NCBI GenBank assembly: GCA_003225055.1 | Contig: QIAU01000129.1 | Span: 1-64,000 of the forward strand | Reading direction: 5' to 3' | DNA: 64,000 bases | Source: Acidobacteriota bacterium | Lineage (GTDB): Bacteria; Acidobacteriota; Terriglobia; Terriglobales; Acidobacteriaceae | Shown: positions 1 through 8,362 of the stretch, one piece after another | Numbering within the stretch: position 1 is the stretch's first letter | Layout: every line of letters starts with the position of its first letter | Translations under genes and position numbers: made by a program | Notes under the pieces: model-generated | Database searches by the model: none | What the model saw: only the letters and a program-made list of their open reading frames with translations | What the model was told of the DNA's origin: nothing

Positions 1-1288
1 TTGCGGTGTTGGTGATGTGAGAGTGATTCCGTCTCAGTTCATTGAGAATCACTTCGCGCTCAAAGTTCTCGACGCGATCAGAAAGTAGCCCCGACCCGCC
101 GCTTATAGGAATCTCCCGCGTCGTTCCTGGCAGAGCGAGCTGCACCGTGGCCATATCCACCTGTCCCTCTGTCGCCAGCAACATCATTCTTTCGACCACA
201 TTTCTAAGCTCGCGCACGTTTCCGGGCCAGGCATGAGCCTCGAGGGATTGGATCGCCTCGGGCGTAAAGGGAACCGGCTTCCAGCCGTTTTGCGCGCATA
301 CCTGTTTAGCGACGTGTTCCACGAGGTTGGGAATGTCCTCACGGCGTTCTCGAAGCGGCGGCAGGAACAACGGAAAGACATACACGCGATGAAACAGGTC
401 CTGGCGAAATTTGCCTTCTTTGGCGAGCGCGCCGAGGTCGCGGTGAGTCGCAACCAGAACGCGCACATCGACAGGGATGGGTTTATCGCCTCCGATTCTC
501 TCGATTTCGTTTTCTTCGAGCACGCGAAGCAGCTTGGCTTGCATGGGGAGCGGCATATCGCCAATTTCGTCGAGAAGAATAGTTCCGTGCTCGGCCTGTT
601 CGAATTTGCCGATGTGTCTGGCAGCGGCCCCCGTGAAGGAGCCTTTCTCGTGACCGAAAAGCTCAGACTCGATGAGTTCTGCGGGAACGGCCGCGCAGTT
701 CAGGGTAATAAACGGGCCTGAGGCGCGCGGGCTGCGCTCGTGCAGCGTGCGTGCCGCTAGTTCTTTGCCGGTTCCGGTCTCTCCCAAGATACAAACGCGA
801 GTTTCACTCGCGGCAACTCGCTCGATCTGGGCCATGACCTTGCGCATGGCCTCGCCGGACCAAATGATTTCGTGTTTCCCCAGACGCTGGCGAAGTTGTT
901 GATTCTCGGATTCCAGTCTTTGCAGCCTGAGAACATTTTCGACGGTCAGCAGAAGCTTTTCGGTCGAGATGGGTTTCTCGAGAAAATCCAGGGCACCCAG
1001 CCGGGTGGCTCGGACAGCCATCTCGATGTGTGCTTGCCCGGACATCATCACGATCGGAGTCGTCACGCCCTGCGTTTTCAATTCTTCCAACAGCGAGAGA
1101 CCGTCTCTACCGGGCATGACGACATCGGAGAGCACCAGGTCAAAGGACTGGGACTTTGCAAGTTCTAAAGCTTTGGCGGCATTATCGCAAACGGTCGCTT
1201 CATGGCCGGCGAGCCGGAACGCCCGCGAGAGCGAGGCCAGCGTGTTGGCTTCGTCATCGACAATCAGCAAGTGCACTTTTTGCGGCAC
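1..1288 (-). CDS. NtrC-family sigma-54 response regulator (3' end outside window)
   Basis: Cytoplasmic transcription activator of a two-component system. About 429 codons are present and the frame is open through the left edge, so the C-terminal Fis-like helix-turn-helix is only begun. The receiver has the acid pair (VDDE), phospho-Asp (SDVVMP) and the conserved Lys (LEKP). The AAA+ domain has Walker A GETGTGKE, a GSFTGA loop (the GAFTGA element that contacts sigma-54) and Walker B ILLDEIGD. The start is GTG at 1288 with AAGGAG eight bases upstream; no ATG fits. It lies 11 bases after the histidine kinase stop codon, so the pair is an operon and the kinase is the likely partner. It appears fully functional, unlike the second activator at 21114. 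Confidence 0.93.
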   Translation of the reverse strand, partial: MPQKVHLLIVDDEANTLASLSRAFRLAGHEATVCDNAAKALELAKSQSFDLVLSDVVMPGRDGLSLLEELKTQGVTTPIVMMSGQAHIEMAVRATRLGALDFLEKPISTEKLLLTVENVLRLQRLESENQQLRQRLGKHEIIWSGEAMRKVMAQIERVAASETRVCILGETGTGKELAARTLHERSPRASGPFITLNCAAVPAELIESELFGHEKGSFTGAAARHIGKFEQAEHGTILLDEIGDMPLPMQAKLLRVLEENEIERIGGDKPIPVDVRVLVATHRDLGALAKEGKFRQDLFHRVYVFPLFLPPLRERREDIPNLVEHVAKQVCAQNGWKPVPFTPEAIQSLEAHAWPGNVRELRNVVERMMLLATEGQVDMATVQLALPGTTREIPISGGSGLLSDRVENFEREVILNELRRNHSHITNTA

Positions 1289-1299
1289 GGATGTCTCCT

Positions 1300-3132
1300 T
1301 CAAATCAATGACGCCGGTTTCGCTGCATGTGCGTGACTCTGCGTCGCGGAGAGCTTGTCCATGTTCAGGGGCAGCTCGATGCGAAAGGTGCTACCCCGGC
1401 CGGGTGCACTTTCCAGACTGATTTTTCCGCCGTGATCGCTTACCACGGATTGAACTATGGCCAGCCCCAACCCGGTCCCATGCTGTTTGCTGGTGTAATA
1501 AGGGGTAAACAGGCGTTCGCACTCCTCCGGCGCCAATCCTGTACCGGTGTCGCAAATTTCCAGACGAACGCGTTCACCATCGTGACCTGTGCGAAGGGTG
1601 AGCGTACCACCTTCCGGCATCGCGTCCATGGCATTCAGCACCAGGTTGGAAATTGCGCGGTGGAGCAGGTCGGGGTCGGCGGCGATCATCGGCATGCGAT
1701 CATCTAGATCGAGAGTACAGGTGATGCCGGCCCGCTGCGATCGCAGTTGGGCCTCAAACAGACGCGCCACGCCCTGCATAATCTCGTTTGCGTTTGCCTG
1801 CTGCAGCTGGGGCTGAGGCATCCTGGAGAATTCACTAAAACGTCCGATGATGGATTTCAGATTAGCAATTTCGGCCAGCAGGGTCGCCGTGCTTTCCTGG
1901 AACATTTCTTCGAAGACTTCGGGACTTTGCTGGCGCGCCCGCAGAAGGTTTTCAACCGTGAGCTGAAGAGGGAAGAGCGGATTCTTCAGTTCGTGGGCCA
2001 GGCGCCGGGCCAGCTCGCGCCAGGCGGCCACCCGCTCGCTCTGAATCAATCGTTCCCGCTGCTCCAGCAACTCCCGCGTCATCTGATTAAACGATTCCGC
2101 CAGTTCGCCGAGTTCGTCCTTGGATCGAAGATCGACCCGGGTGTTCCAGTTCCCATTCGCGACTTGGCGTGCTGCCTGGGCAAGCTGCTCCACGGGCCGC
2201 GTCACCCGGCCAGCGGTCCATCCGCTGAGCAACCCCGCCAGCAAAATTCCGGCTCCGCCCACCAGTAAGGCAACCAGAGTAATCTGATGTTCCAGTTCGA
2301 CATAGGAACGCTGAGACTGGCCCACCAGCAGGACACCTACAAGTTGCTGGTCACGGCCTCTCAGGGGAAGGGCGTGCATGCTCTCGTTATTGGCGGGATC
2401 AGAAGACCAGTGAATGATCTCGGTCGGCTCCCCGGGCTTCTGCTGCGCTGCCTGAATCAGAGGCGCGAGCTTGTCCGCCTGCTCGACGGTGCCTGACGGA
2501 TCGATTAGAAGCTGCGCTGAAAACGCTGGCCCAAAATTCTGATAAAGCAAGACACGCATGCCGGACGGAAGTTCGAGCGAAGCCAGAAAATCTTTATCCA
2601 GGCGGCGGCCCCCGATTACGTAGAGAGACCTGTCGCCAATCGCAATAGCACGGGTTGCGAACAGTCCTAAAACGACTCCGTCAGGAACGTTTTCCTGTTT
2701 CAAGTATGCGTCCTTGGAAATCGGCTGGGTAAGGCTCAGGTCGGATTCTTTATAGCCGAATCTTGCCGGGGCGTGAGCGGAGGAGATAATCGTTCCCTGG
2801 CCGTCTACGAATTCCAGGAAGTCCAACCGCTGACTGTCCGCAATCGATTTTGCTTCGGAGAGGTAAGCGCCGTAATCAGGCGCCCCTCGGGTTACGGCGA
2901 CAGCCATGTGTGCGGCGGGCTCGGAAGCAGCAATCGCCTCAACTCGATGGACCACGTCGTCGCCCCGACGGGCAAATTCACGCTGGAACTGCTTGACCAG
3001 GGCCAGCGTGCGGTCGTCGCTGGTGCGCTCGAAGGCCCGACGGCTAAGAACAGAAACAATCCAACCCACAGCCGCCACGGAGATAAAAACAGTGAGCGCG
3101 AAGACCAGCAGGAGTTTGCGGCGGAAACTCAT
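1300..3132 (-). CDS. NtrY-like sensor histidine kinase
   Basis: Membrane sensor kinase of 610 residues expected to phosphorylate the adjoining NtrC-like regulator. Order: transmembrane helix near residues 8-29, periplasmic sensor region of about 250 residues, second helix near 282-306, HAMP domain, then the HisKA domain with the phospho-acceptor His near residue 380 (RRLAHELKNPLFPLQ, the NtrY-type H box), N box (NLVLNAMDAMPEGG), G1 (DTGTGL) and G2 (GTGLGLAIV). The start ATG at 3132 overlaps the stop of the solute-binding protein gene as ATGA, so translation is probably coupled; a longer reading begins upstream at 3195 but runs inside the previous gene. The sensed signal is unknown. The coupling suggests that the binding protein may present the ligand. 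Confidence 0.93.
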   Translation of the reverse strand: MSFRRKLLLVFALTVFISVAAVGWIVSVLSRRAFERTSDDRTLALVKQFQREFARRGDDVVHRVEAIAASEPAAHMAVAVTRGAPDYGAYLSEAKSIADSQRLDFLEFVDGQGTIISSAHAPARFGYKESDLSLTQPISKDAYLKQENVPDGVVLGLFATRAIAIGDRSLYVIGGRRLDKDFLASLELPSGMRVLLYQNFGPAFSAQLLIDPSGTVEQADKLAPLIQAAQQKPGEPTEIIHWSSDPANNESMHALPLRGRDQQLVGVLLVGQSQRSYVELEHQITLVALLVGGAGILLAGLLSGWTAGRVTRPVEQLAQAARQVANGNWNTRVDLRSKDELGELAESFNQMTRELLEQRERLIQSERVAAWRELARRLAHELKNPLFPLQLTVENLLRARQQSPEVFEEMFQESTATLLAEIANLKSIIGRFSEFSRMPQPQLQQANANEIMQGVARLFEAQLRSQRAGITCTLDLDDRMPMIAADPDLLHRAISNLVLNAMDAMPEGGTLTLRTGHDGERVRLEICDTGTGLAPEECERLFTPYYTSKQHGTGLGLAIVQSVVSDHGGKISLESAPGRGSTFRIELPLNMDKLSATQSHAHAAKPASLI

Positions 3133-4496
3133 GGTTTCTCCGTACCCAGCCAAACCTCGCCAAGATCCCAGGCTCCGGTGCGCTTCTCTCCCCAATTCTT
3201 CACGGCTGGGCTCAGCCCGTAGTTTACCGGCAAATGAAAAAGAGGAATGATGCGGTGCGACTCGAGAAGAGCGCTTTCCGATTTGTACAGTTCCTCGAGG
3301 TTATCTCCGCTCAACCCGGGCGGCGGCAATCCCAGCGCGGCGGTCACTTGGGTGAGGGCGACTCTCGGGTTGACCGACACTAGGGAGGTGCGCACCAAAC
3401 GAAGGTCGCCGATGCCTGTGCTAATCGGACGTATGGTCATGCCCGCGTCTTTCGCCTTCAGCGCGAGACGCTCTGCGATGAGCCGGCTCAGCGAGTCAGC
3501 CGGATCGCAGCTTAGCGTCCAAGCAGGCGCGTAGGGGACTTCCGCGCGCCGTTGTTGCGCCGCCACCATGTTGAACTCGGTTGAGAACAGGAATTCGTAA
3601 CCGGTTATCCAGTTGGGCAAAATTCCGCCTGCGGGATCGCCTCCCCCTTGTAAGAGTACGTTCTTGATGGAGGCGCGATCGACACTGAGTGCCAAAGCGT
3701 CAAGCAGTTTCTGATCCTCAGGCGATGGCTGCTGATGGGTGAAAACAAGCGCTACGAGTTCGAGAGCGGCCGATTCGGAAACACGACGTCCTTCCATGGC
3801 CGTCCGTCGGGCCTGTTCGGGCGCTATCTCGATGAGGTCGGCCTTGCCGAGTTCACGCAACATCATCTGATCCCGGGCACTAGTTCCCAAGGTTATCTCG
3901 ACAGAATTAACAAACGGACGGCCTCCCCAATAGTCTTCGCTAGCGGCGACTACCAGTTTCTTCGCTGGCTGCCAATCCGAAACCCGGAAGGGACCTGTGC
4001 CACTCACCTTGCCGGGCAGGCGTTTGACGATCGAGTTCTTCGGCAACGTAAGTTCGGCGGCAAGGGAGGGGTCGGGGGAATTCAGCTCGATGGCGATCGA
4101 ATCGTCAAGCGCATAGATAGTCCAATTCGGATTGCCTGCCCGGAGCGAGGCGGCGACAGCGCCCGGAGTCAGAAGGGAACCGTCATCGAAAGCAACACCC
4201 GGCCGCAGCCGAAACTGCCAGCGCTGGTTACCAGGATGGGCCTGCCAGTTCAGAGCTAGAGCCGGCCGAATCCTGCCGAAGTCGTCCATCGTGACTAGCG
4301 TATCGAAGAGGAGGCTGGAGAGATTACGACACGTCACCGCATCCAGTTGACCCAGGGCGGCAGGATCGAGCGAACTTGGAGTGCTTGCGATGGCCACATG
4401 CAAGGTGCCGCCGTATTGCGGCCGCCGCGCTGCGTGCGCCAGCCCAACCAGCACCAAGCTACTGGCCGCAAGCAATCGTAAGTCGAAATGCCTCAT
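3129..4496 (-). CDS. Family 5 extracellular solute-binding protein (orphan)
   Basis: Exported binding protein of 455 residues related to SBP_bac_5 (peptide/nickel-type ABC receptors). It starts with a signal peptide (residues 1-23, ending GLAHAA), followed by the typical opening YGGTLHVAIASTPSSLDPA and the family pattern around FDTLV and the ALALNW segment. It is shorter than the usual 500-540 residues. ATG at 4496 is preceded by a purine run (ACGGGGA) and is favoured over a start at 4529, because it puts the signal peptide at the N-terminus; it still overlaps the upstream gene by 38 bases. No permease or ATPase gene is nearby. With the kinase start fused to its stop codon, a role as ligand-sensing partner of the kinase is possible, but this is inference. 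Confidence 0.85.
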   Translation of the reverse strand: MRHFDLRLLAASSLVLVGLAHAARRPQYGGTLHVAIASTPSSLDPAALGQLDAVTCRNLSSLLFDTLVTMDDFGRIRPALALNWQAHPGNQRWQFRLRPGVAFDDGSLLTPGAVAASLRAGNPNWTIYALDDSIAIELNSPDPSLAAELTLPKNSIVKRLPGKVSGTGPFRVSDWQPAKKLVVAASEDYWGGRPFVNSVEITLGTSARDQMMLRELGKADLIEIAPEQARRTAMEGRRVSESAALELVALVFTHQQPSPEDQKLLDALALSVDRASIKNVLLQGGGDPAGGILPNWITGYEFLFSTEFNMVAAQQRRAEVPYAPAWTLSCDPADSLSRLIAERLALKAKDAGMTIRPISTGIGDLRLVRTSLVSVNPRVALTQVTAALGLPPPGLSGDNLEELYKSESALLESHRIIPLFHLPVNYGLSPAVKNWGEKRTGAWDLGEVWLGTEKP

Positions 4497-5685
4497 ATTT
4501 CCCCGTTTCCCAATTTCGCGAGACCACAACTGCAGTGCTGCCGCTACTCTCCGTCCAAAGCGAAGTAATCCTTCCCCCCAACTCCACAGGCTGGCTCACC
4601 GGCACCGGCTCGCGGTCCGGGAATTCGTACGCACGCACCGTGTCAGGTGTAGCCCCGTCACTGTTACTCGATACCAGAACCTGCGACCCGGAGCCACAAC
4701 TGGTCTTGGTGCTGGCCATGTCGCTGCCCCAGCCGGGGCGGGAGAGCGTTTGCACATTGACGCCATCGACTTCCCGAACCTGTCCATCAATCCCGGTAAG
4801 CACCCAGAGGACATACTTCTCCCTGGGTATCGGCGCGGCGGAGTAAAAGGGGGGAACCGTTCGCTCTTGTCCAATGCCGGGCGCGAGGGCGCCGGTGAAG
4901 AAGTTTCGGGTGGGCGAGAAGAAACCGTTCAAGGTGACCTGCTCCGAGGCGAGCGGCCAAGGATCATCGCTTTCGCGGCAGGACAGATTCAGGGCCGCCC
5001 CCGGCGCGCTCGAACAGAAAATACCTGGCAGGTAGGCGTCCACCAGGTGGTCCTTGCGTAAGACAAGTCTCCCACGCAGATCGCGCGGCCAGGGGCGACT
5101 GTGGGGAACTTGGAAGGCCTGCTCCAGTTGCCACTGGCCGTCCTCGAGCGCGTGCATCGCAATTTTGTTGGGGTCGAGGACAATGACGTGCGGCGGGCTA
5201 CTGTCAATGACCGCGACGTCGAGTATCGGGTCTTCTTGAGACCAAAGCTGTATCTTGCGGATCAGCAAAACGGCGGGTTCCCGGAGCGGCGTTCCTGGTT
5301 CGACGCGCGGCACGGAGACGATCTCGATGGCGGGTTGATTGGTGCCCTGTTGTATGCGGGCGACCCAGACATAGCTCTGAAGATTCTCCGATAGCGAGAC
5401 CTGAACTGTGGCGGCGGCTTGGTCGGGGTTCACCAATGTCAGGCCGGCGGCGCTCAACTGATTGCGCAGGGTGCTGCGAATTCCATCGATGTCGGCCTGG
5501 CTTAGGGAAGACCGGTTTACCAGGTCCAGAGAGACGGCTCCGGGACCGGTAATTGCGGTGATCTTCTGAGCCAGTTGCTGTTCTGGGTCACTCCAATCGG
5601 AAGCCCGGGCGGCGGGGCCGAGTAAGAATGAGAGAAGCAGTAAGGACAGCACGAAGCGAGAAAACCGACCGAGCAGGTTGAACAT
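4459..5685 (-). CDS. Exported protein of unknown function
   Basis: A 408-residue protein not recognised as a named family. It has a clear signal peptide (hydrophobic residues 8-24, cleavage after ARA-S), then a region of about 100 residues rich in short beta-type segments, and a C-terminal half whose spaced segments (VIVLDPNKIAMHAL, KYVLWVLTG, VLVSSNSDG) resemble a beta-propeller or FG-GAP-like repeat, although no clean repeat is visible. It is first in the operon with the solute-binding protein, kinase and regulator and overlaps the next gene. The start is ATG at 5685 with AGGAG nine bases upstream. It probably acts in the periplasm or outer membrane. Confidence 0.8.
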   Translation of the reverse strand: MFNLLGRFSRFVLSLLLLSFLLGPAARASDWSDPEQQLAQKITAITGPGAVSLDLVNRSSLSQADIDGIRSTLRNQLSAAGLTLVNPDQAAATVQVSLSENLQSYVWVARIQQGTNQPAIEIVSVPRVEPGTPLREPAVLLIRKIQLWSQEDPILDVAVIDSSPPHVIVLDPNKIAMHALEDGQWQLEQAFQVPHSRPWPRDLRGRLVLRKDHLVDAYLPGIFCSSAPGAALNLSCRESDDPWPLASEQVTLNGFFSPTRNFFTGALAPGIGQERTVPPFYSAAPIPREKYVLWVLTGIDGQVREVDGVNVQTLSRPGWGSDMASTKTSCGSGSQVLVSSNSDGATPDTVRAYEFPDREPVPVSQPVELGGRITSLWTESSGSTAVVVSRNWETGKYEAFRLTIACGQ

Positions 5686-5701
5686 TTGGGAGACTCCTGA
5701 A

Positions 5702-5707
5702 ATTATA
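5702..5707 (-). promoter_or_regulatory. Possible -10 element of the sensor operon
   Basis: A perfect TATAAT lies on the minus strand just upstream of the 408-residue protein gene. No convincing -35 hexamer is seen at 16-18 bases, and the resulting leader would be only about ten bases, so this is a weak call. Confidence 0.3.
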
Positions 5708-5796
5708 ACCGCATTGGGCCCTGGGCAGTTTGAGAGCCTCTAGTCACGTGCATCGCCGTGTAAGTCTCAAGCTTTCAAAGTGTCAGAGTTTCAAAA

Positions 5797-5913
5797 ATGT
5801 CCTCATCTGGAGCGAGCTGCCAGCCGCGAAGGATCTCGCCTGTGCCCCCGAGAATCTTGGCACTGCACGCGAGATGGTTCCCCAAGCTCAGGCGTGGCTG
5901 AGGATGAGGACAT
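5797..5913. repeat. Spacer inverted repeat with TTTCAA-type motifs
   Basis: The 258-base spacer between the band 7 gene and the sensor operon has no gene. It holds an 11-base perfect inverted repeat (ATGTCCTCATC at 5797-5807, GATGAGGACAT at 5903-5913) flanked by TTTCAAAG/CTTGAAACC-type motifs. Similar TTTCAG/GAAACC motifs recur at about 26127-26180, suggesting a dispersed intergenic repeat. Confidence 0.5.
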
Positions 5914-5943
5914 GCGTGGGACCTTGAAACCTTGAAACCTCTC

Positions 5944-7281
5944 CTACCTCTGGGGTGCGTCCTGCGGCGGACCATCCGGCTCCGCCTGGCTGACGTGGTT
6001 CGCGGTATTCATGCTGCGCAACACGTCATTCGCGAAAAAGAACTTGCCATCCGCCGGCACCATCATGATCTGCAGTTTGTCGGACAAACGCTCGGCCACA
6101 ATTTTGTTGATCAAGAGCGGATTCGATTTCAGAATTGCCGCTTCGCTCTTCATGCGCTCGGCATCGGCGGCAGCGGTGATGCGAATGCGGTTGGCCTCGG
6201 CATCGGCCAGCAGGTTGCGCCGCTCCATCTCTGCCTTGCTGTCGATGACCTTGGCCTGCGCCATAGCTTCCGCATTTTTCACCGTCGCTTCCTTGCGGGC
6301 TTCAGCCTCAAGACGAGACTGTTCAATCTGCTTCTGTTTCAGAGGCAGCGTGTACTGCATAGCGTCCGCCTCGGCTTTTGCCTGCAAAACCCTTACTTGG
6401 GCTTGGCCTTCGGCCTGCTTTACTTGCTGTGCCTTCTGTGCCTCTGCCTCCAATTCAGAAATCCTCACCTGCTTTTGGCGAATGTCGGTCTCCACCCCCA
6501 TGCGGTCGCTTTCCTGCTCTTTGAGCAACAGGTCTTCCAGGCCTTTGGCGTATTCCGGGGGGAGTTGGATATCGCGCAGCATTACTTCCTTGACCATGAT
6601 TCCGTCAGCCTCCAGCTTCCGCGCGATCGCATCCGCAGCACGTTTGCGAACTTCTTCCCGTTTTGCGGCGAACACTTCGCGCACCGTGAAACTCGGCACC
6701 AAGTCGCGCCAGACGCTGGTTACTACGGCCGGCACGATCTCCTTCTCTACCGGTTGCGGCAAATGGGCCTGGATGAAGTCCAGCCGCCTGGGATCGAGCC
6801 GGTAACGAACCGTAATCGCCAACCCTACCGTCAATCCCTCTTTGGCTTGAACATTGAGTGGCTGCAGCTTCGACGCGGGCTGGCCTTGTTTGTTGTTCGC
6901 GTCCTCAGCCGCACCCGTCGTGAACAACTGGTCGCGCGTATCGAACAACGAGATGTTTTCCGCAAACGGAATCACCAAATGAACTCCTGGATAGAGTGTG
7001 CCGGGGAGTGTGCCTTGAGTCTGGCTGACGCGCACCCCAGCCATTCCGCTAGGGACCACAACCAAACTCAAGGCCAGCAGCATGGGTGCCCAAGCCAGCA
7101 GAGCCAAGGCTAGCCCGGTTCGCCACCGGAGCTGCGGCGGTGCCGGCAGCGGGGCGCCTCCTCGCGTAGCCCCGGCGCGCCGATATTCGATTTGCAGATA
7201 GAGGTCGTAACCGAGGATTCCAGCCGCCACCAGAATCATCCCGATTCCAGCCGACATTAAGAGGTACTTGACGAATAACAT
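5944..7281 (-). CDS. SPFH/band 7 (flotillin/prohibitin-like) membrane protein
   Basis: A 445-residue protein with two N-terminal membrane segments (about residues 5-27 and 50-75), a band 7 domain starting at VVVPSGMAGVRVSQTQG and continuing through TVRYRLDPRRLDFIQ and AAKREEVRKRAADAIARKL, then a long Ala/Glu/Lys/Gln-rich coiled coil (about residues 265-385) and a flexible Pro/Gln-rich tail. This is the flotillin/prohibitin layout; such proteins oligomerise in the inner membrane and organise microdomains or protease complexes. The start ATG at 7281 has a purine-rich site AAGGAGAAGG upstream. It follows a 52-residue membrane peptide on the same strand. The exact role is unknown. Confidence 0.88.
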   Translation of the reverse strand: MLFVKYLLMSAGIGMILVAAGILGYDLYLQIEYRRAGATRGGAPLPAPPQLRWRTGLALALLAWAPMLLALSLVVVPSGMAGVRVSQTQGTLPGTLYPGVHLVIPFAENISLFDTRDQLFTTGAAEDANNKQGQPASKLQPLNVQAKEGLTVGLAITVRYRLDPRRLDFIQAHLPQPVEKEIVPAVVTSVWRDLVPSFTVREVFAAKREEVRKRAADAIARKLEADGIMVKEVMLRDIQLPPEYAKGLEDLLLKEQESDRMGVETDIRQKQVRISELEAEAQKAQQVKQAEGQAQVRVLQAKAEADAMQYTLPLKQKQIEQSRLEAEARKEATVKNAEAMAQAKVIDSKAEMERRNLLADAEANRIRITAAADAERMKSEAAILKSNPLLINKIVAERLSDKLQIMMVPADGKFFFANDVLRSMNTANHVSQAEPDGPPQDAPQR

Positions 7282-7329
7282 GTTCCTTCTCCTTCCTGCG
7301 CCCAGGGAACGCCAGCATCTCGGTGCGGG

Positions 7330-7369
7330 GCGGGCGCGACGCCCGCACGACAGCCGCCGGGACGGCGGC
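7330..7369. repeat. Two tandem GC-rich hairpins
   Basis: Two perfect short palindromes follow each other: GCGGGCG/CGCCCGC (7330-7346, loop CGA) and GCCGCCG/CGGCGGC (7353-7369, loop GGA). They fill the 99-base spacer between the 52-residue ORF and the band 7 gene. There is no T-run, so this looks like a REP-type element or a processing/attenuation structure and not a simple terminator. Confidence 0.6.
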
Positions 7370-7380
7370 GCTGCTTCATC

Positions 7381-7539
7381 TCACTTGTTTCTGCCCGGTC
7401 CTGATCCGCGCTCTACCGCCTGTGGGGCAAAGAACAGACGGAAGACTTCTCCGAAAATGAGCTCTTCGACCAGGAGGGCTACTGCGATTGAAAAAACCAG
7501 CCCCGCCACGACCGCCACTGCTGTGATTGCGAATTGCAT
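7381..7539 (-). CDS. Small single-span membrane protein (52 aa)
   Basis: A short ORF with a strong ribosome-binding site (AGGAGG four bases before the ATG). It has one hydrophobic stretch (about residues 4-24, AITAVAVVAGLVFSIAVALL) followed by acidic residues (VEELIFGEVF) and a short charged tail. The family is not recognised. It sits between the L,D-transpeptidase and the band 7 gene on the same strand (17 bases after the transpeptidase stop), so all three are probably cotranscribed. Small one-helix partners of SPFH proteins are known elsewhere, but that link is only suggestive here. Confidence 0.7.
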   Translation of the reverse strand: MQFAITAVAVVAGLVFSIAVALLVEELIFGEVFRLFFAPQAVERGSGPGRNK

Positions 7540-7556
7540 AAGTCCTCCTGGAATCG

Positions 7557-8147
7557 CTACTGCCCGCGTTCCGGTCGACTGCTGACGAATTCGGATGTGG
7601 CGAGGGTCGTGTTCTCTTGATCCGTGCCGCCGAATATTTGCGCTGTCCGCGGATCCTGATCGCCTCGAATCTCAACCCTGTCGCCTGCTCTCAGCATCGT
7701 GAACAGCTGTTCCATATCGCGGTTGCGGAGTCGAATGCAGCCATGCGACGCCGCTTGGCCGATGGATCGGGGCGCGTTCGTGCCGTGGATCCCATACCCT
7801 TTTTTGCTGAGGCCGACCCAGCGAGTGCCGATCGGGCTGTCTTTGCCGGGCGGTATTACTTGGCCAGCATGGTAGTAGGTTGGTTTACTGACGCGGTTGA
7901 CGATCTCAAACTCGCCGGCTGGGCTCGGGCTGCTGACGGCTCCCACGGCAATCGGGAAAATTCCTAGGACATTGCCGTCGTCTAGGACGGCCAATTTACG
8001 ATCAGGGAGGCTGATTACGACCTGACGCGGGGGGCGGGAACGGCTCTTGGTGGTGCTCTGTGCCAATCCCTCCGCGCCTCCGAGGAGGGCCAGGGCCAGC
8101 AGGAATACTTTCCAGCGGGCTTTCTGCTTGCCGTTTCCTGGTTTCAT
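7557..8147 (-). CDS. L,D-transpeptidase (YkuD domain)
   Basis: A periplasmic enzyme of 196 residues expected to form 3-3 peptidoglycan cross-links or attach proteins to peptidoglycan. A signal peptide (residues 1-30, LALALLGGAEGLAQS) precedes the YkuD domain, which begins at VVISLPDRKLAVLDDG. The catalytic motif is complete: IHGTNAPRSIGQAASHGC then IRLRN, giving the His, the SHGC nucleophile Cys and the Arg. The start at ATG 8147 is chosen because it places the signal peptide at the N-terminus; a TTG at 8198 would add 17 residues without a binding site. There is no LysM or peptidoglycan-binding domain. Confidence 0.92.
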   Translation of the reverse strand: MKPGNGKQKARWKVFLLALALLGGAEGLAQSTTKSRSRPPRQVVISLPDRKLAVLDDGNVLGIFPIAVGAVSSPSPAGEFEIVNRVSKPTYYHAGQVIPPGKDSPIGTRWVGLSKKGYGIHGTNAPRSIGQAASHGCIRLRNRDMEQLFTMLRAGDRVEIRGDQDPRTAQIFGGTDQENTTLATSEFVSSRPERGQ

Positions 8148-8362
8148 CGCCGCCCCCGATTCTGGCTTGCGCCAGTGGAATTGCAGGGTGGTGTCCAAAA
8201 ATTAATCCCATGAAAACAAGCTATTTAACTAAAGAAAGGGGGCCGAGCGACGTGTGCCGTTAAAGACAACGTGTCAGAGGTGACGCGTTCCAGAAGGGAA
8301 TTGCTCGGGGAATTGAAGCTTTAACGCCCCTCGGCTTCCTTAATTGTAGGAGTACGAGCAAT

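Noticed and set aside
4706-4723. GG-N10-GC match (TGGCCATGTCGCTGCC) as sigma-54 promoter
   Set aside because: It lies inside a coding region, lacks TTGC at -12 and is not placed before any gene in that direction.
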